Assembly (NCBI RefSeq): GCF_016405905.1
Contig: NZ_JAEFCB010000014.1
Span: 1-64,000, forward strand
Length of the DNA stretch: 64,000 nucleotides
Source: Variovorax sp. IB41
GTDB lineage: Bacteria; Pseudomonadota; Gammaproteobacteria; Burkholderiales; Burkholderiaceae_C
Reading direction: 5' to 3'
Translations under genes and position numbers: made by a program
Shown here: piece by piece, positions 55,825 through 64,000 of the stretch
How positions within the stretch are numbered: the stretch's first letter is position 1
Layout of the letters: the number at the start of each line of letters is the position of its first letter
Notes under the pieces: model-generated
Databases searched by the model: none
What the model saw: only the letters and a program-made list of their open reading frames with translations
Told to the model about the DNA's origin: nothing

Positions 55825-55972
55825 ATGGATTCCATTCCGAACATTCGAAGACAAAAATTCCCCTGCACCGGCCGCTTTCCAGCGCTGGTTTTTTTATTCT
55901 TCTTTGGTTGTCGCGGCCGCCATTCGCGGCCGCAGCCGACGAATTTCTATTCGTGCGGCCCGGCGAAATTCA

Positions 55973-56698
55973 TCATCGCGACCCGTGCCCCACGGCCACC
56001 ACCCAGATCGTCTTGATGAAGATGTCCACGTCCTTCACCACGGACAGCGTCTCCACATACCGCACGTCCAGGGCGACGCGGGCGTTGTAGGTCAGCTGGT
56101 TGCGGCCACTCACTTGCCAGAGGCCGGTGATGCCCGGCCGCACGGCGCAGTAGTGGCTCCAGTCGTGCCCGTAGAGCGATTTCTGCTCGAGCATGCAGGG
56201 GCGTGGGCCGATGAGGCTCATTTCGCCGATCAGCACATTCCAGAATTGCGGCAATTCGTCCAGGCTGGTCTTGCGGATGAATTTGCCGAAAGGCGTGATC
56301 CGCGGGTCTTTTTCCAGCTTCTGGTATTCGTCCCATTGCCGGCGCGCTTCCGGGTTGTTTTTCAGATGCTCCTCGAGCACCTGCGCCGAATTGGCCGTCA
56401 TCGAGCGGAATTTCCAGAACCGGAATACCTTCCCGTCTTTTCCATAGCGTGGCTGCGAATAGAAAACGGGCGCGCCGGAACTCACCATCACGCACAGGCC
56501 GATCAGCACGAACACCCAGCCGAAGGCGATGAAGAAGAAAAGCGCGGCGGCAATGTCCACCGATCTTTTGCCGATGCGGAGCAATACCGGGTGATTGACC
56601 CGGTTCTGCCCGATATCGTAGGGCGATTCGCTGTGGTGGTTTTCCGAATTGTCCCAGCCTTGCGGGACCAGTGATTCTTCGGGGCGGAGGTTTCTCAT
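55973..56698 (-). CDS. Initiating sugar-phosphate transferase (WcaJ/ExoY-like)
   Basis: A 241-residue bacterial sugar transferase that places the first sugar phosphate on undecaprenyl phosphate. One membrane helix (about residues 48-72, DIAAALFFFIAFGWVFVLIGLCVMV) is followed by the conserved catalytic core: PVFYSQPRYGKDGKVF, FRSM, DELPQFWNVLIGEMSLIGPRP and VRPGITGLWQVSGR. It lacks the long N-terminal membrane part of WcaJ and so resembles ExoY. Start chosen at the ATG with GGAG six bases upstream. A 148-bp gap without a gene separates it from the polymerase. Confidence 0.92.
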   Translation of the reverse strand: MRNLRPEESLVPQGWDNSENHHSESPYDIGQNRVNHPVLLRIGKRSVDIAAALFFFIAFGWVFVLIGLCVMVSSGAPVFYSQPRYGKDGKVFRFWKFRSMTANSAQVLEEHLKNNPEARRQWDEYQKLEKDPRITPFGKFIRKTSLDELPQFWNVLIGEMSLIGPRPCMLEQKSLYGHDWSHYCAVRPGITGLWQVSGRNQLTYNARVALDVRYVETLSVVKDVDIFIKTIWVVAVGHGSR

Positions 56699-57033
56699 GG
56701 CTTTCTCCATCCAGATCTGAAACGCGAAAGAATTTCTTTCGGAAGGTATTTCATTGGCGACGCACCTTTCCTCATGCAGGCAATTTCAATAGCCTGCATC
56801 TCTTCGGTTATGGCCCTGATTTTTTGTGGCCGACACGACCCGCACAACTGCCTCATGGCTCCTGCATTGCAGAAGCTATTGCGCGGCCAACGGACTACGG
56901 AAAATGTAGGAAAAATGAATGACTATTCATTGGTACTACATTTTTTTGAGTGAATACAATTTGAGTATGGGCTCGATGCGCCCGCCAGAATGTCAAGCGC
57001 ATCGAATTGAATTTAACTCCAATTTTTCACGGT
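56699..57033. other. AT-rich gap between wzc and the sugar transferase
   Basis: About 335 bp with no coding frame showing codon bias. It is strikingly richer in A and T than the rest of the window, especially 56890-57030. The gap may hold an internal promoter for the distal exopolysaccharide genes or be the scar of a recombination event. No clear JUMPstart/ops element was seen. Confidence 0.5.
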
Positions 57034-59295
57034 CTAGGTGGAATCCCTGTTGGATTTATATGTGTATTGTAAATGCTTGTAAGCGCCGTACTTATAGCCC
57101 CCACTGCCCGCATGGCGGCGCGATAGGTCGATAGCATTCAGAATTACGCCGTTCACCGAACGGCCCGCATGCGCAAGCCTTCTGACGGTTTCATTCAATT
57201 CCCCAAGCTGTGTCTTTTCGGCACGCGCGACCAGCAGCAAGGTGCTCGCGAGCGGCGCCACCGAGGCGGTATCCGCGGCCACCAATACCGGCGCCGTATC
57301 GACGATCACGAGGTCGTAGGCGGGCGATAGTTTGTCCAGAACGTGGACAAAAGACTCACTCATCAGCAATTCGGCCGGATTGGGCGGCAGCACGCCGGTG
57401 GTGATGACATCCAGGTTCGGCAGCACCGACGGGCGCACGGCCTTCTCGAAATCGAGCGTTCCTGCTATCAATTCCGACAATCCGCCGGCGCGCGGAATCG
57501 AGAGGAATTGATTGACGCGGCCTTTTCGCAAATCGGCGTCAATCAAAAGAACTCTTTTACCGGTCGCAGCGCTGATCGCCGCGAAATTCACCGAAATAAA
57601 CGTTTTGCCTACACCGGGCGTCGCACCCGAAATAAGCAGCCGGTTGTTGGTCGCCTCCAGCATGGCGAACTGCAGCGCGGTGCGCAGGCTGCGCAGGCTC
57701 TCCACCGCCGGGTCTTCGGGTTGCAGGTGCGAGAGCACGTGCAGGCCGGCGACCTTGTTCTCGATGTTGCGGTCGAGCGTGCGCTGCGCGGCGCTCAGCG
57801 GAATGCTGCTGTAGACGTTCAGGCCCGTGTGCGTCTCGATCTCGCCGGGGTTGCGGATGCCGCCGAAGAACGAGCTGCGCGCCACCGCGGCGCCGATGCC
57901 GGCGGCCAGCCCCAGGATCAGCGCGAGCGCGACGACCAGCGGGCGCTTGGGCCACACCGGCTCCTCGGGCACGATGGCTTCGTCGAGCAGGCGCACGTTG
58001 CCCACCTTACCCTCCTTGGCCAGGCGCATCTGCAGCGAGCTGTTCAGCAGCGACACGTACAGGTCGGTGTTCACCTTGATGTCGCGCTGCATGCGCACGG
58101 TGTTCTGCTGCAGCTCGGGCATCTTGCGGATGCGCGCGTCGATGCCGGCGATGGCGCTCTTCCAGGCCCGCACTTGCGTGTCGAGCGTCTGGATGGCCGG
58201 GTGCTCGTCGGTGAAGCGCGCGGCGAGCTCGCGGCGCTTCTGCTCGGCCTCCAGCAGCTTGGACTGCAGGTCGACGGTTTGCGTGAGCGCGTTCTTGGCC
58301 TCGTCGTCCAGGCTCACCGTGCCGTTCTGGTTGCGGTAGCGGTTGTAGATGTCTTCGGACTGCTCCAGCTGCGTCTTGAACTGCGGCAGCGCGGTATCGA
58401 GGAAGCCCAGCGTCTTCTCGGCCTCGGCCGCCTTGCGCTCCATGTTCTGGCGCACGTAGAGCGTGCCGATCTCGTTGAGCAGCTGCGTGAGCTTCTCGGG
58501 GTCGGCGCTCTTCCAGCTCACGTCGAGCACGCCCGACTGCTTGCCCTTTTCGACGACCTTCAGCGCGTCCTGCAGCGCGAGCAGCGTCTTCTGCGTGGAC
58601 GAGCGCACGAGCTGGAACTGCGCGCCCGGCTTGCCGCCGAGGCTGGTGACCATGAGGCTCAGGCTGCCGTTCGCGACGTTGGGAATGTTCGCCGACAGCA
58701 AGGTGCCGACGGTGCCCTTCATCGGCGTCTCGATGTCGGGGTGGCTCAGCTCGTACTGGCCGTTGGTGCCGACGGTGAGCTTGAACGGTTGCTCCTCGAA
58801 GTCGGGCGGCACGTCGAAGCGCGGCACGAGGATGCTTTCGGTCCCCGTGACGTACCCCGAGAGCCCCATGAAGCCCGGCTCCGACAGCTCGGTGGCGCGG
58901 CGCGAGAGGTAGCTCCCCACGAAGGGCGCATAGCGCGGCCGCGCGCTGATGTAGAGCTTGGTGTTGTCCACCGCCTTGCCCAGGATGGCGCGCGATCGGA
59001 GGATTTCGATTTCGCCCGCGGCCGGCGTCTTCACGCTCAGGAGCGACGAGGCCGCATCGCCGAGGAAACTGCCCGCGGAGTTGCCCGAGTCTTCCACCTG
59101 CACCGCGAGGTTGCCTTCGTAGACGGGCTTGCCCAGCAGCGCATAGGCGGTGCCCAGGAAGAGAAAAACGACGACCACGGCCGCGACGAGCCAGCGGTTG
59201 TCCACCAGGATGTCCCAGTACTCCGCGAGGTTGATGCCCTCGCCGTCGTCGTCCGGCGCTTGCATCGCTGGGGCGGCTTGCGGGGATGCGTTCAT
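57034..59295 (-). CDS. wzc: Polysaccharide co-polymerase and tyrosine autokinase Wzc
   Basis: A 753-residue inner-membrane protein. Two membrane helices (about 36-52 and 425-447) bracket a periplasmic Wzz domain with coiled coil (about 260-400). The C-terminal BY-kinase has Walker A GATPGVGKTF with Lys564, Walker A' VLLIDADLRKG, Walker B LVIVDTAP and a tyrosine cluster GGYKYGAYKHLQYTYKS at the very end for autophosphorylation. It sets chain length and drives export with Wza, and is switched off by the Wzb phosphatase encoded just upstream with ATGA overlap. Confidence 0.94.
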   Translation of the reverse strand: MNASPQAAPAMQAPDDDGEGINLAEYWDILVDNRWLVAAVVVVFLFLGTAYALLGKPVYEGNLAVQVEDSGNSAGSFLGDAASSLLSVKTPAAGEIEILRSRAILGKAVDNTKLYISARPRYAPFVGSYLSRRATELSEPGFMGLSGYVTGTESILVPRFDVPPDFEEQPFKLTVGTNGQYELSHPDIETPMKGTVGTLLSANIPNVANGSLSLMVTSLGGKPGAQFQLVRSSTQKTLLALQDALKVVEKGKQSGVLDVSWKSADPEKLTQLLNEIGTLYVRQNMERKAAEAEKTLGFLDTALPQFKTQLEQSEDIYNRYRNQNGTVSLDDEAKNALTQTVDLQSKLLEAEQKRRELAARFTDEHPAIQTLDTQVRAWKSAIAGIDARIRKMPELQQNTVRMQRDIKVNTDLYVSLLNSSLQMRLAKEGKVGNVRLLDEAIVPEEPVWPKRPLVVALALILGLAAGIGAAVARSSFFGGIRNPGEIETHTGLNVYSSIPLSAAQRTLDRNIENKVAGLHVLSHLQPEDPAVESLRSLRTALQFAMLEATNNRLLISGATPGVGKTFISVNFAAISAATGKRVLLIDADLRKGRVNQFLSIPRAGGLSELIAGTLDFEKAVRPSVLPNLDVITTGVLPPNPAELLMSESFVHVLDKLSPAYDLVIVDTAPVLVAADTASVAPLASTLLLVARAEKTQLGELNETVRRLAHAGRSVNGVILNAIDLSRRHAGSGGYKYGAYKHLQYTYKSNRDST

Positions 59296-59747
59296 ATGGT
59301 TTGCTGCTCAGGTTTTGTGATCTTCAGGACGCGGTCGATCCACGTCCGTGCGCCGGCGTCGATGAGGGCCAGCGCCCGCTCGAACGCGGCGTCGCCCTGC
59401 CGGTAGGGGTCGGGCACGTCCTGGGCCATGGTGTCGGCGATGCGGAACACCTTGCCGCGCACGAACGGGTAGGCCGACTCCAGGTAGCGGCGCTGCGCCA
59501 GGTCCATCACCAGGATGAGGTCGGCCTGGCGGCACAGCATCTGGCTGACCTGCTGGGCAACGTGGCCCGAGATGTCGATGCCGCGCGCGCGCATGAGCGC
59601 CTGCGCGGTGGCGTCGGCGGGTTTGCCCACCAGCGCGCCGGTGCCCGCGGACACCACGCGAAGGTGCGGCAGGCCCGCCGCGAGCAGGCCCTCGGCCATC
59701 GGGCTTCGGCAGATGTTGCCGATGCAGACTGTGAGCACGGTTTTCAT
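59292..59747 (-). CDS. wzb: Low-molecular-weight protein-tyrosine phosphatase Wzb
   Basis: A 151-residue LMW-PTP. The active site loop is VCIGNICRSPMAEG near the N-terminus (Cys8 nucleophile, Arg14) and the general acid is Asp in VPDPYRQG. It removes phosphate from the Wzc tyrosine cluster. It is placed between wza and wzc, 7 bp after wza, as in group 1 capsule operons. Confidence 0.94.
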   Translation of the reverse strand: MKTVLTVCIGNICRSPMAEGLLAAGLPHLRVVSAGTGALVGKPADATAQALMRARGIDISGHVAQQVSQMLCRQADLILVMDLAQRRYLESAYPFVRGKVFRIADTMAQDVPDPYRQGDAAFERALALIDAGARTWIDRVLKITKPEQQTI

Positions 59748-59754
59748 CGGCGGC

Positions 59755-60909
59755 TCATCGGTGGTTCATGTAGATGCGGTCGCCGATGTCCATGACCTGG
59801 GCGGCCGGCAGGATCAGGCTGGCCACGCGGTTCCAGCTCACCAGCGGCACCGAGTCGATGTAGACGACGTCGCGAGGCTGCAGCGGGAAGCGGTCGGCCA
59901 GCGCGAGCGCGGCGGGGTTCTTCGCGTTCAGGTGGAACACCGCGGGCGTGCCCTTGGCGGTGTTGCGCACCACGTAGATCTGGCCCGGGTTGGCCGTGCC
60001 CAGGTTGGCGCTGCCGGCTTCGCCGAGCGCCTCGTTCAGCGAGAGGCGCCCGTTGTGCATGAGCAGCGCCGAGGGGCGCAGCACTTCGCCCATCACCACC
60101 ACCTTGCTCTCGTCGCGGTTGCGCACCTGCACCACGTCGCCGTTCTGCAGCGGGATGTCGCCCGCGCCGTTGCCCAGGTCCTGCAGGCGCGTGAGATCGA
60201 CCAGCGTGGTGCGGTCGCCGCGCGTGAGCGTGACGAACGAGCGGTCGCCGTTGGCGGTGATGCCGCCCGCGCGGTTGAGCGCCTCGGCCAGCGTCATCGG
60301 CACGTCGGTGAAGATCTGCAGCCCCGGCGTGCGCACCTCGCCCTCGACGAAGGCGCGGCGGCTGCGGAACGACTGGATGCGCACCGTGACCTGCGGCTCC
60401 TTGATGTAGCGCGCGATGCGCCTGGCGATGAGGTCGGAGGCCTCGATTTCGGTGAGGCCCTGCATCTTCACGCGGCCGATGTAGGGAAAGCTGATCTCCC
60501 CGTTGGCGCCCACGATGAAGCCCGGCGCCACGCTGATGCCGGTCGGGTCGACCTGCTGGGTGATGACGGCGCCGGCGTTGGGCAGGAGCTCGGGGTGGTC
60601 GTAGACGATGACGCCCACGACGTCGCCCGGCCCGATGGTGTACGGGGCGGCCTCGCCGAACAGCGCCTTCACGTCGGAGGGCACCGCGGTGGGTTGCGCA
60701 TCGGCCATCGCGCGGATGAGCGCCGGCGAAATGGGCGTGAGCGCGCCTTCGGGCGAGCCGTCGGCGGACAGCGCGGGCGCGGGGCTCTGGTCGGGCTCGG
60801 AGGCCGCCAGGGTGCCGAAACCCGGTGCGCAGCCCTGGAGCAACATCGCGCCGGCCAGGGCGACGCTCCACCCCATCAGGTACACGTAGCGTGTCAAATT
60901 GATCTCCAT
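59755..60909 (-). CDS. wza: Outer-membrane polysaccharide export lipoprotein Wza
   Basis: A 384-residue export channel. The signal peptide ends in a lipobox LLQGC. The Poly_export domain (YTIGPGDVVGVIVYDHPEL) and SLBB repeats (SFPYIGRVKMQGLTEIEASDLIARRI, RAFVEGEVRTPGLQIFTDVPMTLAEALNRAGG) follow. It is the first gene of the exopolysaccharide operon and has a long untranslated upstream region. No good Shine-Dalgarno is seen for the ATG at 60909; a GTG at 60933 is an alternative. Confidence 0.92.
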   Translation of the reverse strand: MEINLTRYVYLMGWSVALAGAMLLQGCAPGFGTLAASEPDQSPAPALSADGSPEGALTPISPALIRAMADAQPTAVPSDVKALFGEAAPYTIGPGDVVGVIVYDHPELLPNAGAVITQQVDPTGISVAPGFIVGANGEISFPYIGRVKMQGLTEIEASDLIARRIARYIKEPQVTVRIQSFRSRRAFVEGEVRTPGLQIFTDVPMTLAEALNRAGGITANGDRSFVTLTRGDRTTLVDLTRLQDLGNGAGDIPLQNGDVVQVRNRDESKVVVMGEVLRPSALLMHNGRLSLNEALGEAGSANLGTANPGQIYVVRNTAKGTPAVFHLNAKNPAALALADRFPLQPRDVVYIDSVPLVSWNRVASLILPAAQVMDIGDRIYMNHR

Positions 60910-61666
60910 TGCAAAACTGGTTTTTTCAACCACTGCGGTTCATATGCAAAGGTCGAGCCCGATTGATGCGGGAGGTCGCCTTTGGATCGCGGCGCACTTC
61001 AAAGCGAGCCTGTGCTTTATCGGTACGCGGTCGAAAACCCAATTGTCGCTGCGGCCGAAGACCTTCTTTTTCGTCGCAGAGGCGAAAAAATCGTGTCTAT
61101 TCGTGGCGCAACCCTGCGCCGTGCGGGGTTATCTCCCATCGCACTCTCCGGAACATCGTTTTCATTGGGAAAACGGCCGCTGGAACAGCATTCCGGAATG
61201 CAATTGAGGCGATTGAAATGGCGACTTATTAATTACCCCGGCGCGTGGGGCGATCGTCGCATCCAGACCACGAAATCCTGGATTCAAGGGTTTTTGACCT
61301 TGCGTCCCGTTTTTGTAAGATTTTGTATTTTCGTGCAACCCCTCGAATGGAGCGCGCCCCTGAACTTGGGGTACCCTGTTCGCGAACCGGGTGCGGCGGC
61401 ACCACAAGGGGCACCTCGCCAACCATTTCCGCCCGGTTTTGAATTGCTGTAGGTTCTTCGGTCTACTTCGAATTGATGCGGCTGCGGGCGGGGGCAGCAC
61501 CAGGATCGTGCAACGATTGCACACGAAATAAAATGAATGATTTCAGATTCATTTTGAATTGAAACTTTCGTAGTGTTATTTGAATTCCGGTAATTCGAAT
61601 GCCACGGAATTTTCGTAATTCCGTCATGCAAAACCTGTCTAATCGGACGCAATGACAGGAGGAGGC
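60910..61666. other. Long noncoding region upstream of the exopolysaccharide operon
   Basis: About 757 bp between wza and the 26-codon reading frame. Open frames in it lack the codon bias of the window and I support none of them. It is richer in A and T near 61200-61340 and 61500-61660. It should contain the operon promoter and probably regulator sites; the length of the leader suggests regulation of a small RNA or antitermination type, which is inference. Confidence 0.5.
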
Positions 61667-61747
61667 ATGAAAAAGAATTCAACGCCGGTGCACCGCAATG
61701 GAATGGCGCATTTCCAGGAATTGGGCGCGCTCGGCCGCGGCCAATAA
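61667..61747 (+). CDS. Possible 26-residue protein with strong ribosome site
   Basis: The reading frame MKKNSTPVHRNGMAHFQ to TAA follows AGGAGGAGGC, one of the best Shine-Dalgarno sequences in the window. The peptide is basic, with no membrane helix. A hairpin follows 6 bp after the stop. No relative is known to me. It could be a true small protein, a leader peptide or chance. It is transcribed away from the exopolysaccharide operon. Confidence 0.4.
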   Translation: MKKNSTPVHRNGMAHFQELGALGRGQ

Positions 61748-61753
61748 ATGCAA

Positions 61754-61774
61754 AAGGCCTCACGAAGAGGCCTT
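61754..61774. terminator. Hairpin between the small frame and the membrane protein gene
   Basis: AAGGCCTC (61754-61761) and GAGGCCTT (61767-61774) pair perfectly around ACGAA. AAAA precedes the stem on the plus strand, giving a T-run for minus-strand transcripts, so it fits best as the intrinsic terminator of the 67-residue protein gene and may also serve the small frame. Confidence 0.65.
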
Positions 61775-61820
61775 GGGTGGGGATGTTCCGCCGAGCGAGT
61801 GGCGGAACAGGGGGCGCGGC

Positions 61821-62024
61821 TTACTGCTCTTCGTCGTTGCCGCCTTGGCCGAGCTGGTCTTTGGTGGCGCGAACGCCGCGCAGCACCAGGTAGAGGGTGA
61901 TGCCGACCAGCACCAGGAACACGGCCAGCGCCCAGCCGCCCATGCCGAAGGCCCACCACCAGAACAGGCCGCTCAGTGGCAGCAGCACCAAGGCCAACAG
62001 CAATTCGATGAAGATCAAGCGCAT
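61821..62024 (-). CDS. Small two-span membrane protein (67 aa)
   Basis: MRLIFIELLLALVLLPLSGLFWWWAFGMGG opens a 67-residue protein with two hydrophobic helices and a short acidic, glutamine-rich tail (ATKDQLGQGGNDEEQ). GGGAG precedes the ATG by six bases. The frame is open upstream but without a start site. I recognise no function; such proteins often regulate membrane enzymes. Confidence 0.7.
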   Translation of the reverse strand: MRLIFIELLLALVLLPLSGLFWWWAFGMGGWALAVFLVLVGITLYLVLRGVRATKDQLGQGGNDEEQ

Positions 62025-62204
62025 CTGTCTCTCCCCCTTCGCTCGGGCACGCGTCAGCCCCAGGATGTGTAAAAAATCGCTACGCGTGTCGGGTGCGAGA
62101 GGATAGCTCAAGAAAAGTGAAGGATAGGCAGGTTCCGGGACGCTGCCTACAGAGTATTCCGGGGCAACCTGCATGCGGCCTGACTGCGCATGCCGCGCCG
62201 CCGC

Positions 62205-63059
62205 TCACGCCCGCGCAGAGGCGCGGAATTCGCCCGGCGTCATCCCCTGGAGGCGCCGGAAGTGGCGGTTGAAGTTCGAGATGTTGTTGAACCCCACCTC
62301 GTAGCAGATGCTGCTCACTTGCTGGCGCGTCGAGGCCAGCAGGCGGCAGGCCGTGGCCACGCGCAGGCCGATCACGAAATCGGTGAAGGTCTGGCCGGTG
62401 GCGCGGCGAAAGCTGCGCGAGAACGCGTTCTCCCGCATCCCCACGATCGCGCCCACTTCGCCCAGCGACATCGCCTCGGCGTAGTTGTCGCGGATGTGGT
62501 CCATCGCCTTGTGGATGCGCACCGCGTGGCCGTGCTCGTCGGCCCCTTCGCCATGGAGCGCAGGCGCCTCGTCGGCGAGCAGCCGGTAGTCGGTCCACTG
62601 CGCGAGTTCGTTCAGCAGCACCGTGAATTCGGAAAAACGCGCGAGCCCCTGCAGCGATGCGATGCGGCGCAGCCGCGCGAGCGTGCCTTCGCCCAGGCCT
62701 ACGAACTGCACGCCGCGCCGCGCGCGCGCCAGGAGCGGCCCCGCATCGCCGAGCTCGGGAAAAAGCACCATGCCGCGGCGCAGCGGCTCGTCGCCGAAGC
62801 GCAGCACGATGCCGTCCGCATCGCCGCCGGACATCGCCCGGTGCGCGAACGCCATGGTGTGCGGCAGGTGCGGGCCGAGCAGCACGACGGTGCCGGGCGC
62901 GAAGCGGTGCGTCTCCTTGCGCGCGCCGCTGCCGATGCGAAGGCTCGCGGGCATCGTGCCGATCAGGTGCAGCTCGTGGTCGTGCAGGCAGCGCGGCTCG
63001 TGCGCGCAAGGCGTGAGCGGGAGCGCGACGGCGGGTTCGCAATGGACCGTGTTCAGCAA
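62205..63059 (-). CDS. AraC-family transcriptional regulator
   Basis: A 284-residue AraC protein: N-terminal cupin-like sensor (APGTVVLLGPHLPHTMAF) and C-terminal double helix-turn-helix (MSLGEVGAIVGMRENAFSRSFRRATGQTF, ICYEVGFNNISNFNRHFRRLQGMTPGEFR). The start is a TTG with GGAG eight bases upstream; the next in-frame ATG would remove part of the sensor. It lies 39 bp after the gluconokinase gene on the same strand and probably controls carbohydrate use. Confidence 0.88.
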   Translation of the reverse strand: MLNTVHCEPAVALPLTPCAHEPRCLHDHELHLIGTMPASLRIGSGARKETHRFAPGTVVLLGPHLPHTMAFAHRAMSGGDADGIVLRFGDEPLRRGMVLFPELGDAGPLLARARRGVQFVGLGEGTLARLRRIASLQGLARFSEFTVLLNELAQWTDYRLLADEAPALHGEGADEHGHAVRIHKAMDHIRDNYAEAMSLGEVGAIVGMRENAFSRSFRRATGQTFTDFVIGLRVATACRLLASTRQQVSSICYEVGFNNISNFNRHFRRLQGMTPGEFRASARA

Positions 63060-63098
63060 GACCGCATCTCCAATCTGCAGCGAAAGCGACGGGCCGCG

Positions 63099-64000
63099 TC
63101 AGCCCTGGCGCGCCGGCGGCGGCGCGGCGGTCTGCTGCTGGAACGCGGCCAGCAGCCGGTACTCCTCGCCCAGCTTGCGCGGCAGCGACAGGTACACCGG
63201 CAAGAGCTGCCGGTAGAGCGCGGCGTTCTTCGCATTGGGCGTGTGGCGGTGCGTGGCGCCGACCATGCCCGCGACCACGTCGAGCGAATCGACGTGGCCC
63301 AGCGCATAGAGCCCGAGCACCGCGGCGCCCAGGCACGAGCTCTCGAAGCTCTCGGGCACCACCACCTCGCGGTCGAACACGTCGGCCATCATCTGGCGCC
63401 ACATGCCCGAGCGCGCGAAGCCGCCGGTCGCCTTGATGTGCGCGCTGCGCCCCGCGATGGACTCGACCGCCGGCAGGATGCTGTAGAGGTTGAAGATCAC
63501 GCCCTCCAGCACCGCGCGGATCATGTGCTCCTTGCGGTGGTGGATGCCCAGGCCGAAGAAGGAGCCGCGCAAATCGGCGTTCCAGTAGGGCGCGCGCTCG
63601 CCGGTGAGAAAAGGGTGGAAGACGAGCCCCTCGGAGCCGGCCGACACGCGCTCGGCGATGCGCGTGAGCACCTCGTAGGTGTCGATGCCCAGGCGCTTGG
63701 CGGTCTCGGCCTCGGCCGAGGCAAACTCGTCGCGCACCCAGCGCAGGATGATGCCGCCGTTGTTCACCGGACCGCCCACCACCCAGCGCCGCTCGGCGAG
63801 CGCATAGCAGAAGGTGCGGCCCTCGGGGTCGGTCATCGGGTGGTCGACCACGGTGCGCATCGCGCCGCTGGTGCCGATGGTCACGGCCACCTCGCCGGGC
63901 GCGACCGCGTTCACGCCCAGGTTGGAGAGCACGCCGTCGTTGGCGCCGATGACGAAGGGCGTGTCGGCCGCAAGGCCCAACTGCGCCGCGACGTCCGCCG
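63099..64000 (-). CDS. gntK: FGGY-family gluconokinase, N-terminus outside the window
   Basis: The visible 300 residues are the C-terminal two-thirds of an FGGY carbohydrate kinase; the frame stays open to the window edge. IGANDGVLSNLGVNAVAPGEVAVTIGTSGAMRTV, FLTGERAPYWNADLRGSFFGL and IKATGGFARSGMWRQMMADVF match the gluconate kinase branch and not xylulokinase. It would phosphorylate gluconate to 6-phosphogluconate in the cytoplasm. Followed by the AraC gene 39 bp later. Confidence 0.88.
   Translation of the reverse strand, partial: ADVAAQLGLAADTPFVIGANDGVLSNLGVNAVAPGEVAVTIGTSGAMRTVVDHPMTDPEGRTFCYALAERRWVVGGPVNNGGIILRWVRDEFASAEAETAKRLGIDTYEVLTRIAERVSAGSEGLVFHPFLTGERAPYWNADLRGSFFGLGIHHRKEHMIRAVLEGVIFNLYSILPAVESIAGRSAHIKATGGFARSGMWRQMMADVFDREVVVPESFESSCLGAAVLGLYALGHVDSLDVVAGMVGATHRHTPNAKNAALYRQLLPVYLSLPRKLGEEYRLLAAFQQQTAAPPPARQG

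Noticed and set aside
56919-57134. A 71-codon frame in the AT-rich gap, partly over wzc
   Set aside because: Overlaps the end of wzc in antisense, shows no motif and lacks a ribosome site.
60982-61452. A 156-codon plus-strand frame upstream of wza
   Set aside because: No codon bias like the neighbours, no ribosome site, no recognisable motif; treated as noncoding leader.

Overview
The window reads as a chromosome segment of a high-GC beta-proteobacterium, most likely Variovorax or a close relative in the Comamonadaceae. This is inferred from strong GC bias at third codon positions, tandem cyanophycin synthetase genes, a ChvE-type sugar binding protein, an oxidative pentose pathway, LysR regulators everywhere, and the dense palindromic intergenic repeats common in that group. 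No rRNA, tRNA, CRISPR array, integrase or transposase was recognised.

Layout. 1-4,400: the end of a C-terminally short cyanophycin synthetase, a full-length CphA, two paralogous secreted four-cysteine proteins and an 84-residue unknown protein. 4,392-6,339: a divergent SDR/LysR pair. 6,206-21,995: a large sugar-acid regulon. On the minus strand run an aldehyde dehydrogenase, a YtfQ-type binding protein, a complete ChvE-GguA-GguB transporter, YtfR-YtfT-YjfF, an IlvD/Edd dehydratase and a DapA-family dehydratase. On the other side of the LysR gene at 19,093 lie an SDR sugar dehydrogenase and an SMP-30 lactonase. Together these encode uptake of an aldopentose or galactose and its non-phosphorylative oxidation: sugar, lactone, aldonate, 2-keto-3-deoxy acid, 2-ketoglutarate semialdehyde, 2-ketoglutarate. 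A 17-bp sequence repeated exactly in both divergent promoter regions ties the two halves into one regulon.

22,133-28,958: galM, a GHSGG hydrolase and a 1590-residue protein that joins an alpha-helical barrel, a CapA-type phosphoesterase-like domain and a complete MurF-like amide ligase. This last gene is the most unusual in the window. 29,428-32,545: LysR, EamA exporter, old-yellow-enzyme reductase. 32,792-39,965: a type VI secretion effector island (VgrG, DUF4123 adaptor, small membrane protein, two nearly identical DUF3304 lipoproteins, Tle1-like DUF2235 lipase). 40,026-47,148: DUF2147 protein, methyltransferase, GNAT acetyltransferase, XRE-cupin regulator, PutA without the ribbon-helix-helix domain, and an AhpD-like protein. 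47,303-49,800: a YadA-like trimeric autotransporter, a BamE-like lipoprotein and a PhyH-family dioxygenase. 49,983-60,909: a Wzx/Wzy-dependent exopolysaccharide cluster (Wza, Wzb, Wzc, initiating sugar transferase, polymerase, pyruvyl transferase, glycosyltransferase, glycosidase, flippase). 61,667-64,000: a possible 26-residue protein, a 67-residue membrane protein, an AraC regulator and a gluconokinase cut by the window edge.

Several intergenic palindromic repeats occur. Two families occur twice each (29,168/46,498 and 11,008/20,073). In both families, parts of the stems differ between copies yet still pair within each copy, which points to selection on or maintenance of the folded structure.
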